A stretch of 64,000 nucleotides of DNA, from contig JAUIIL010000002.1 of assembly GCA_030431635.1 (NCBI GenBank), positions 310,001-374,000 on the forward strand, in the 5' to 3' direction. Of the stretch, positions 1-6,624 are shown one piece after another. Both the position numbers and the translations under genes were made by a program. This stretch comes from Bacteriovoracia bacterium. GTDB lineage: Bacteria; Bdellovibrionota; Bacteriovoracia; Bacteriovoracales; Bacteriovoracaceae. The notes beneath the pieces were generated by a model that was given only the letters and a program-made list of their open reading frames with translations, was not told the origin of the DNA and ran no database searches. The first letter of the stretch is position 1, and every line of letters starts with the position of its first letter.

Positions 1-1
1 A

Positions 2-355
2 GATGGTCCTATTATTGTTCAGCCCTTTATAGATAAGGTTTATCAAGGGGAGCAAAGGGCGTTGTATTACGCAGGTAGAGAGCTGGGGACGATTCTTAAA
101 AAGCCTTTAGAAGGGGAGTTTTTAAGTAATATTGCTCAAGGAGCTGCCTTTGAGCGCTCGAAGCTTGATTCTCATACAAAGAACCTCTGTGATGAAATAG
201 CATGGGATTTAAAAGCGTATGATGTGCCTCTTGTGGCCTATGATATTCTAGATGGAAAAATTACTGAAGTTAATATCACTTGTCCTGGTCTTATCGTAGA
301 AGTTTCACATGCGATGGGGGTGAATTTGGCTGAAGAGATAGCTAATTCTTTCTAG
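2..355 (+). CDS. gshB: Glutathione synthetase, C-terminal part (5' truncated by window edge)
   Basis: The reading frame is open from base 2, so the gene begins outside the window; 117 residues remain. These match the C-terminal ATP-grasp half of bacterial glutathione synthetase, which joins gamma-glutamylcysteine and glycine using ATP in the cytosol. Recognisable parts are VQPFI near the visible start, the EQRALYY strand, a Gly/Ala-rich stretch (SNIAQGAA) in the place of the family's glycine-rich loop, and the metal/substrate-binding TEVNITCPGL segment near the end. The stop codon overlaps by 4 nt the stop of the convergent lipoprotein gene. A glyoxalase II gene at 60 kb also uses glutathione chemistry. 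Confidence is high for the family. Confidence 0.85.
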   Translation, partial: DGPIIVQPFIDKVYQGEQRALYYAGRELGTILKKPLEGEFLSNIAQGAAFERSKLDSHTKNLCDEIAWDLKAYDVPLVAYDILDGKITEVNITCPGLIVEVSHAMGVNLAEEIANSF

Positions 356-1107
356 TTAAAGTCATCAGTTGTATCTGTGACCCATTGTAATTTGATTCTC
401 CAGCATGAACGGCTAGTAACATCTTTTTCCGCTGGACAACGAGGAGTCGTTCCACCTTCTCCGTGAAACACACATTCAAAGTCTGAGCGGACATCTTCAA
501 CACCCATCACAACTGGAGTTGCGTAAGCTGCTGCCACTTGGTTTTTGAAAGGAATGTCAAAAATTTCAGAGCAACTATTCACATTAACAGGGTTTGTCGG
601 TTCATACACAAAAGGAGTAGGCTCGATTTGGTTTGTCGATTGATTAAGAGTATAGAAGCGAATCTTAAATCTTAATTTGGTATAAAGAGGATAAGTTGGA
701 GAACCAGTTGTTCTTCCTGGACAGTCACTTGGCTGAGAGAGGACTTGTGCTCTAACTCTTAAACGGCTATCAACGCTGTTAAGAAGAATTTGGGCCGTCG
801 AATAATCAATCTGACCAGAAGGAGCAGAGCCATTAACTGGTACCCAATCTGTTTTTCCAGGAAGTTGTATATCAGAAGTAAAAACAGGAGAGCTTCCAGA
901 GCCATCTCCATCTTGTGAATTTCCGTAGCAAGTTCCGCCGGTGCTACCACCAGAACTAGAACCAGTTGTTGTTCCTCCACTCGTTGAACCTGTTGAAATA
1001 GGGTTAGACCCTCCAGTTTGGTTCTGAGAGTTTGATGAACCATCACTACTGCCATTTAGACAGGATTGTAGTAATATAAAACTGAGTAAAATAGTGAGTT
1101 TCTTCAT
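352..1107 (-). CDS. Ser/Gly/Thr-rich lipoprotein
   Basis: 251 residues. The N-terminus is a lipoprotein signal peptide (MKKLTILLSFILLQSC) with a lipobox ending at Cys16. It is followed by a roughly 50-residue linker almost entirely of Gly, Ser, Thr, Asn and Gln, including repeated GGSTSG/GSSSGG motifs, then a globular domain with six or more cysteines that may form disulfides. No known enzyme motif is visible. The low-complexity linker probably spaces the domain away from the membrane anchor. A shadow reading frame on the same strand (759-1055) is an artefact of this biased composition. Function unknown; export and lipidation are confident. Confidence 0.8.
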   Translation of the reverse strand: MKKLTILLSFILLQSCLNGSSDGSSNSQNQTGGSNPISTGSTSGGTTTGSSSGGSTGGTCYGNSQDGDGSGSSPVFTSDIQLPGKTDWVPVNGSAPSGQIDYSTAQILLNSVDSRLRVRAQVLSQPSDCPGRTTGSPTYPLYTKLRFKIRFYTLNQSTNQIEPTPFVYEPTNPVNVNSCSEIFDIPFKNQVAAAYATPVVMGVEDVRSDFECVFHGEGGTTPRCPAEKDVTSRSCWRIKLQWVTDTTDDFN

Positions 1108-1220
1108 TAAAATAATTCCCCATTCAGAATCTCTATAAATATTATCGGTAGCTTGTTAGGAATATTTAAGAAATAAATCATCAGTAAATGTCTGAAAATA
1201 CTTCAAAATCAGGAAAATGA

Positions 1221-1250
1221 TTGATTTGCCCTATTATTAAAGGGTAGAAT
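1221..1250 (+). promoter_or_regulatory. Probable sigma70-type promoter, near-leaderless
   Basis: TTGATT (1221-1226) and TAGAAT (1245-1250) are separated by 18 nt. The predicted transcription start is only about 3 nt before the ATG at 1260, and no Shine-Dalgarno sequence lies in front of that ATG. Inferred from sequence alone. Confidence 0.4.
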
Positions 1251-1259
1251 AAATGGCAT

Positions 1260-1691
1260 ATGAATGATGAATATCCAAAGTGGATAGAAAACACATCTCG
1301 AAAACTTTACTCCTTTGTCTTTTGCCTGATTCCCGATGAGCTTCAAAGCAGGCAACTCGTTATTGATAGCATCTCTAAAGTTTTTATTGAACACAGAGGC
1401 ACCGTTAAAGACAAAAGTCGAATTAAGTTATTGATTTATAAAACAGCTTTTCTTTTGGCCAAGAAAAGGGCTTATCAACTTGACGGTCTTCTTATTGATA
1501 ATGAAGAGATTGAGGTGAGTTGGAAGCGCTTTTATGAGAGATTACCTATAGAGAGAAGGGCCGTTATGTATTTAGATATGAAACTTAGAATGTCTGTTGA
1601 AGAAATAATGGAAGTGACTGAACTTCCACGATTTGAAGTGATTGAAAAAATTTATGGCTCAAGAGATTTATTAATTCAACAAGAGTTATAA
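1260..1691 (+). CDS. Degenerate sigma-factor-like regulator
   Basis: 143 residues. The C-terminal half (LPIERRAVMYLDMKLRMS, then EEIMEVTELPRFEVIEKI) has the pattern of sigma region 4: a run of residues before a helix-turn-helix whose first helix reads MSVEEIMEVTEL. The N-terminal half is weakly like region 2 but lacks its conserved DxxQ-type motifs. The next gene starts 8 nt downstream and resembles an anti-sigma protein, a typical ECF arrangement. It is shorter than usual ECF sigmas (about 170-200). It may be a highly divergent sigma factor or another HTH regulator; no SD precedes the ATG. Family assignment is an inference. Confidence 0.5.
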   Translation: MNDEYPKWIENTSRKLYSFVFCLIPDELQSRQLVIDSISKVFIEHRGTVKDKSRIKLLIYKTAFLLAKKRAYQLDGLLIDNEEIEVSWKRFYERLPIERRAVMYLDMKLRMSVEEIMEVTELPRFEVIEKIYGSRDLLIQQEL

Positions 1692-1699
1692 AGGAGAAT

Positions 1700-2074
1700 A
1701 TGCAAAGCATTTTTGAAAAACCAAACTTTGGAACAGATTTTATCGCCCAAGCAAGAATGGAAGAGGCCTTAAGATTTGTAAGAGAGAACGTGAGTTTTTA
1801 TTTAGATGGTAAGTTAAATCATTTTGAAAAAAAGAAATTTGATTCCTACTTAAAAGACTATCCTGCTTGTGTAAAACTTTATCAAAAAAATAAAACGAAA
1901 AGAGACCTATTAGAAAATCTCATTCCATCAAAGGACTTATCTCTCACTGACGCTCAAGCCCTATCTTTTGAATTAAAAGAGCTCTTTGAGAACTTCAGAC
2001 AAAAAGAGAAAAACTCTTACCAAGATAATTTTTGGAAAAAAGTAACATCACTTTTTAATTCACTTCAAGAGTAA
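1700..2074 (+). CDS. Anti-sigma-factor-like protein (zinc ligands mostly lost)
   Basis: 124 residues, cytosolic, with no membrane segment. Residues about 30-62 (FYLDGKLNHFEKKKFDSYL then DYPACVKLY) follow the pattern of the anti-sigma zinc-finger domain, where the family has H-x3-C-x2-C. Here the histidine and the first cysteine are gone and only one Cys remains, so zinc binding is unlikely. It follows the sigma-like gene with an AAGGAG ribosome site, so the two are surely co-transcribed. The 3' end overlaps the convergent TonB-C-like gene by 20 nt. The partner role is inferred from position. Confidence 0.5.
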   Translation: MQSIFEKPNFGTDFIAQARMEEALRFVRENVSFYLDGKLNHFEKKKFDSYLKDYPACVKLYQKNKTKRDLLENLIPSKDLSLTDAQALSFELKELFENFRQKEKNSYQDNFWKKVTSLFNSLQE

Positions 2075-2903
2075 TGCTGATATTCATTTGCTCGTTTTCG
2101 TTTAAAACTATTTCTGGAATATTAGGAATGATAGAAACATCATTAAGAGAGTTTAAAAAAGCTTCCTGTAATTTATCGTAGTAGGATCCCTTTAAAGTTC
2201 TGACTCTGACTAAATTTCCATTTTTATCATATGTTAATCTACCGGAGAGAATTTCTTTTCTGTTCATCAATAGCTGAGGGAAATGGGGATTGGTTTGAAT
2301 AAACATTGCAAATTGCCTGAATAAAGAAGAAGAAAAAGTTCTCTGAAGCCTAGAGTTAAAACCATAAACAATTTTTTCAAACTGGTTCAACTTTTCTAAA
2401 GCAACCCCTTTAGGAACTTCGAGGTTAAAATTAACCTGGCTATTTGAAAGAATGGGGTTAGAGTTTTGGCTTTGAAATTGCCCCATGGAATGAAGCTTAT
2501 ACCCTTCATCGGATTCAATTAAGGTATAGGTTGTATTTTCTTGTGAGCTAATAGAGAAAATAGTTTTTTTCTTTTTTTGAGACTCAATAGGGGTAATCTG
2601 AATTTCTTTTTTAGAAGTTAAATTAGGGGCATTCAATTTGGTTTTGACGACTTCTTTTGTGAAAGATTTGAGGTTCTTGACCTGGTTTGAGTTAATTTCA
2701 GAATATTTAAAGTAGTTATCGCTCTTACTTAGTGCTTTCTCATCTCCAAGCTTTCTTAATGTAATAGTGAGAGTCTTTTGAGGAGTTTCGTTTTCCAGAG
2801 TAAAAAAATCAAGTTTTTCTGGCAGGCCTAGCTTCAAACACATAAAAAGCGAGTGAAGTATGAAACACAAAATAATAAAATGACGGTAACCTAGAGTCTT
2901 CAT
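2055..2903 (-). CDS. Membrane-anchored protein with TonB C-terminal-like domain
   Basis: 282 residues. One N-terminal hydrophobic segment (about residues 8-25) acts as anchor or uncleaved signal. A long polar, Lys/Ser-rich linker follows. The C-terminal approximately 100 residues (LFRQFAMFIQTNPHFPQLL, then SGRLTYDKNGNLVRVRTLKGS and NISITLEVN) have the YP..A-like start, the G-x-hydrophobic strand and the terminal beta strand of the TonB/TolA C-terminal fold. No ExbB/ExbD genes are nearby, so it is an orphan: it may energise an outer-membrane transporter or only share the fold. Confidence 0.55.
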   Translation of the reverse strand: MKTLGYRHFIILCFILHSLFMCLKLGLPEKLDFFTLENETPQKTLTITLRKLGDEKALSKSDNYFKYSEINSNQVKNLKSFTKEVVKTKLNAPNLTSKKEIQITPIESQKKKKTIFSISSQENTTYTLIESDEGYKLHSMGQFQSQNSNPILSNSQVNFNLEVPKGVALEKLNQFEKIVYGFNSRLQRTFSSSLFRQFAMFIQTNPHFPQLLMNRKEILSGRLTYDKNGNLVRVRTLKGSYYDKLQEAFLNSLNDVSIIPNIPEIVLNENEQMNISITLEVN

Positions 2904-3085
2904 CCAATCTCATTTTAGGGGAGATGGAAGGAAATGGCACTCTTTGTTATTTTGCAGTGTGTAAAAAGTTTATGGAATGCTTTTCCTATTTCCTGCTACT
3001 TGACTCAGAGGCACTATAGGAGGGAGAATAGTATTGAGAGCTGTTGGGCTCTAAATAATTTTCATAGAATCACGGATGGTTCGAA

Positions 3086-4576
3086 ATGTTTCAAAACTTA
3101 ATCAGGAAGATCTCAAGGAAAAAAAATCTCTCAATATTAACAGGGGTTTTAGTTGTAGGAGTTCTTGGCTCTGGTGTTACTTACTTTAGAACACTTGAAT
3201 CCATTAAAACTTCTAGTTTATTAACAACTGGTATTAATACTTGTTTTCAAAGAGTCTCTCAAACATTTACTTCTTTAATGACAGCAGATAAAAGCTCTGC
3301 CTATTTAGATGATAGTTTTACTTCTTTAACTGGTGATTGTTTTGCAGAAGTGAGTTCTATTTTTCAACGCTCACATCTCTCTGCTGATAGCGGTTTGAAA
3401 AGAAAAATCAATGATTTGAGCTCTGACGTTCACTGGTTTCAAAAAAGGGCCAAAAATTTAAGAAGGCTTAACAATCCAAACGAGTACTCAGAAGAGGATT
3501 CGTGGTTTTCTGGAGAAAAATCTCTAGGAAACGCAGACGAACTTGCTGTTAAAAAATTTGAAGACCTTGAAATTCTTAAAGACAAGGTACTAGATACGGT
3601 TGAGTATAATCAATCTCAATTAGAAAGCTATAGTGAGTTTCTCCTTAACTTTCTTATAGGCTTCAGTGCTTTATTAATCTTAGTTGGAATCTATGCGTAC
3701 GGAAGGTTTCAAGAGAGTTTTAGCTTCATTGGGAAGTTTGAAGCTTGGTCTGCTCAAATTTTACAAACAGGAGCTTATCAAGACAGTTATAAAATTGAGC
3801 AGTTATTGGGGGCTATTTTTGAACGGCTACAAATGACCAAAACGAAAGAATTATTCTTTCTTTACCACGAAATTATCTTAGAGCGTTTATCTTCAAAGTC
3901 TTATGTTGAGGGTAAAGCAATTGTTGAAAGTCCAATTTCAAATAGTGTAGAAGAAGTTATTGAGCTTTATGAACAAAGAGAGAGTGAAGAAGTTCTTAAT
4001 GCAAATCTTTTGTTTAGTAATGTCGTTGATCTCATCTCTGAAAAAGTTTTTACCCATGGAATTGTCCTTGATATGGACATAGATGATGACCTTAACATTT
4101 GGGGGAAGGAAGAGCTTCTTCAGCAAGTTTTTTATAATACATTGGCCACAGCAATTGATCACTCAGTTAAACACAATAAAGGAAGAAAGGTTATTATAAG
4201 AAGTAAACCACTTGGTGATACGGCCTATATAAAAGTTATCGTTAATGGCCATAAATATGAATCGAGTGAAATAGGTTATGTGAATTCTTCTAAGGGCTCA
4301 ATAAAGGATATAAACCTTCAGCTCACTTCAGAACTTCTTAACGATATCGATGGTAAGGTTGTATTGAGAAACCTCTTCAATGTTGAGGGTGAGCTTTCTG
4401 GTTCTTGTACTGAAATTCTCTTAAGACGTGCGACACCGACTAGGGCCACAATTATTAGAGAAAAAGAAGATAGAGTGAAAGAGAGTTCAGAGTTACAAGA
4501 GAGCAAGCCTCGTCTTGTTTCTGTCAAAAAAGGAACTAAAAAAGAGATTCTCCAAGAGTTTAGGGCCAATCAATAA
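3086..4576 (+). CDS. Membrane sensor with degenerate histidine-kinase ATPase domain
   Basis: 496 residues. A first TM helix lies at about 17-33 and a second at about 187-204, enclosing a 150-residue periplasmic sensor loop. The cytoplasmic part carries an HATPase-like region with a recognisable N-box-like helix (LLQQVFYNTLATAIDHS, about residue 345-361). The phospho-acceptor H-box is not visible and the DxGxG and later Gly-rich ATP-lid motifs are absent. It is therefore probably a pseudokinase sensor that signals by protein contact. The start ATG has only a weak GGATGG upstream. It overlaps the convergent dtd gene at the 3' end by 7 nt. Partner unknown. Confidence 0.55.
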   Translation: MFQNLIRKISRKKNLSILTGVLVVGVLGSGVTYFRTLESIKTSSLLTTGINTCFQRVSQTFTSLMTADKSSAYLDDSFTSLTGDCFAEVSSIFQRSHLSADSGLKRKINDLSSDVHWFQKRAKNLRRLNNPNEYSEEDSWFSGEKSLGNADELAVKKFEDLEILKDKVLDTVEYNQSQLESYSEFLLNFLIGFSALLILVGIYAYGRFQESFSFIGKFEAWSAQILQTGAYQDSYKIEQLLGAIFERLQMTKTKELFFLYHEIILERLSSKSYVEGKAIVESPISNSVEEVIELYEQRESEEVLNANLLFSNVVDLISEKVFTHGIVLDMDIDDDLNIWGKEELLQQVFYNTLATAIDHSVKHNKGRKVIIRSKPLGDTAYIKVIVNGHKYESSEIGYVNSSKGSIKDINLQLTSELLNDIDGKVVLRNLFNVEGELSGSCTEILLRRATPTRATIIREKEDRVKESSELQESKPRLVSVKKGTKKEILQEFRANQ

Positions 4577-5007
4577 TTAAAGCTAAAAGTCACCGGCCCA
4601 TCATTAAGAAGTGAAATTTTCATATCAGCAGCAAATTCCCCCGTTTCTACCCGGAAACCGAGTTCTTTGAGTTTTTTATTGAAAAGTGCATAGTGAATTT
4701 TGGCTTGAGTTGGAGGCATTGATTTATCAAAACTAGGGCGATGACCTTTTCTACCATCCCAGCTTAAAGTGAACTGGCTAATAGAAAGAATAGCTCCATC
4801 TGCTTGTTTGAGATTGAGATTCATCTTTCCATTTTGATCTTCAAAAATTCTTAAATTAGCAACTTTTTGAACGGCTTGCTCGATTTGAACTTCTCCATCT
4901 CCAACTTCAAAACAGACAAAAAGAAGGAAGCCCTTACCAATTTCGCCAACAATTTGTTCGTTGATTGTACATGAAGCGTGAGAAACTCGTTGGATAATTA
5001 TCTTCAT
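4570..5007 (-). CDS. dtd: D-aminoacyl-tRNA deacylase
   Basis: 145 residues, the usual length. DTD hydrolyses D-amino acids (and glycine) from mischarged tRNA in the cytosol. Visible signatures are the N-terminal MKIIIQRVSHAS strand, the SQFTL motif (about 78-82), the GHRPSF segment and the C-terminal NDGPVT motif that forms the cross-subunit Gly-Pro active site. The start ATG abuts the stop of the upstream ChaN-like gene with no gap, so they form one operon on the minus strand. High confidence. Confidence 0.95.
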   Translation of the reverse strand: MKIIIQRVSHASCTINEQIVGEIGKGFLLFVCFEVGDGEVQIEQAVQKVANLRIFEDQNGKMNLNLKQADGAILSISQFTLSWDGRKGHRPSFDKSMPPTQAKIHYALFNKKLKELGFRVETGEFAADMKISLLNDGPVTFSFNY

Positions 5008-6591
5008 CTAAAAAAACCTTTTCTTTATTTTTTTATAATCAATTTGAGAAAAAATAAGGCTTTTAAAAGAAAGGAAGTTTTTAAATGAGAGTTCTTCATT
5101 ATAAAAATGATTGAAAATAAACTCTCTTAATTCTTGATGTGATTGATTCCTCATAACCTCATATACCAGTTCTCCTATAAAACTACCAAGGATTTTTGCC
5201 ACTCGATAAAGGGAGAGAAAGTTCAAACGACTTAGAGAGGGAGATTCTTCTGCTTCAATAAAAACAAGAACCTTTTTATAGAGTGGCTGTTGTTCAGACA
5301 TATCTCTAAACTCTGCGAAGAGATCACATTTTCGATAAGGATTAATAAATTTCGATAAGAGGTAGCTATGACAATACACAAAGAAGTAATAGGCAAAAAA
5401 GCGTTTTTTATTAGAATAGACCTTTTTAAACTCAAATTTTTTCTTCTTAAGCATTAAGAGATGCAGATGAATTCCTGATAAGTAAATGAGTCTGTTGGCC
5501 GAGTAATTTGAGATAAAGTAGCGAGCTTGATTAAGAAAAGAAAATGACTCTTGGTTAACTAACAAGTCATTGTAGAAGTTTTTTATCTTTTTATCTTTTT
5601 GGAGTTTAATTTTTTTTGCAAAAAATTGAATATCCTTATGGTCATAAAGATTGAAATCTGAAATTTCGCTTTCTTCAAGATCAAGTTGAAGAGCTTGAAC
5701 TAATTGTTTATTAAGAAAAAGAAAGTTATCATCTATATCTGAACTAAAAACTTTTATTCCCGTATCCAAAATATATTCATGAATATCAAAGTCCGGATCA
5801 TCGACTAAATTTTCATACCAGTAGATCATACTCTCGTACTTAAGCCATGGGGGAGAATTAATAAGACAGAACTCATCTCTACTAAATTTATAAAAAACTT
5901 GGGAGGATTGAATGTTTTCAAAATAAATATGATCAATATTTTGATGGATAATAGTCGTTCGATATTTTTTAGGAGAAAGCAACGTGAGTTGTTTAGGGAT
6001 TTTATTAGGGATGATATGTAATTCTCCAAAAAGAAGAAGGATAGGTTTTTGAGGAGATTGTTTTTTTATTTCTAGAAGTTTTTGAGAACAAAAATGATCC
6101 CGTTCCTCTATATTTCCATCACTATTCAATGCAACAACTTCAATATTATGTTTTTTGATAAATTCGAAAAGTATCTTGTAATGATTCCAAGGAAACCTCC
6201 AAGAGTCATGATAATTAATACCTTCAAGAAATTCGAGGTCCGTCATTTGATTTTTTAAAAAGCTATCGAGTTGAACTTGATTTTTATAATGAACAAACTC
6301 AATTCCAAGGATAAAACCAGAACGATTTTGATTTAAATACCTCATGACTCTTAATACATTTCTTATGTTTTGATCAAAGGTATGAATGTCTCCAATCATA
6401 ATAAAATCAGAGTTAATGATAGAGCTAATAAACTCTCTTTCATGGCTTAATTCGTAGTTTCTTTGATAATAGTATTGTTGTTCTTTTCGATAATCAGAGA
6501 TCTGGGGAGAGAAATGCTCAAAACCTAATGCTTTTTCTTTGAGATTTTCAGTTAACTGCCAATGAAGTTTTTTTAGGTGAGAATTGAGCAT
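5008..6591 (-). CDS. ChaN-like domain protein, large cytosolic form
   Basis: 527 residues. Residues about 60-230 match the ChaN/haem-binding-uptake family: a first strand with IGDIHTF (usual GExH), HYKILFEFIKKHNIEVVALN, and LLLFGELHI. ChaN itself is a small iron-regulated lipoprotein that binds haem; here there is no signal peptide and a roughly 300-residue C-terminal extension of unknown function, so it is a cytosolic variant. A GAGG ribosome site precedes the ATG. It lies in the minus-strand run from the 953-residue methyltransferase-like gene to dtd. The fold seems right; the ligand is not known. Confidence 0.65.
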   Translation of the reverse strand: MLNSHLKKLHWQLTENLKEKALGFEHFSPQISDYRKEQQYYYQRNYELSHEREFISSIINSDFIMIGDIHTFDQNIRNVLRVMRYLNQNRSGFILGIEFVHYKNQVQLDSFLKNQMTDLEFLEGINYHDSWRFPWNHYKILFEFIKKHNIEVVALNSDGNIEERDHFCSQKLLEIKKQSPQKPILLLFGELHIIPNKIPKQLTLLSPKKYRTTIIHQNIDHIYFENIQSSQVFYKFSRDEFCLINSPPWLKYESMIYWYENLVDDPDFDIHEYILDTGIKVFSSDIDDNFLFLNKQLVQALQLDLEESEISDFNLYDHKDIQFFAKKIKLQKDKKIKNFYNDLLVNQESFSFLNQARYFISNYSANRLIYLSGIHLHLLMLKKKKFEFKKVYSNKKRFFAYYFFVYCHSYLLSKFINPYRKCDLFAEFRDMSEQQPLYKKVLVFIEAEESPSLSRLNFLSLYRVAKILGSFIGELVYEVMRNQSHQELREFIFNHFYNEELSFKNFLSFKSLIFSQIDYKKIKKRFF

Positions 6592-6624
6592 TTTTTCCTC
6601 TTATCTATTAATGATAGAGGAAAA

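Noticed and set aside
759-1055. 98-residue reading frame on the minus strand
   Set aside because: It is a shadow frame in the Ser/Gly-rich lipoprotein gene; no ribosome site and biased composition.
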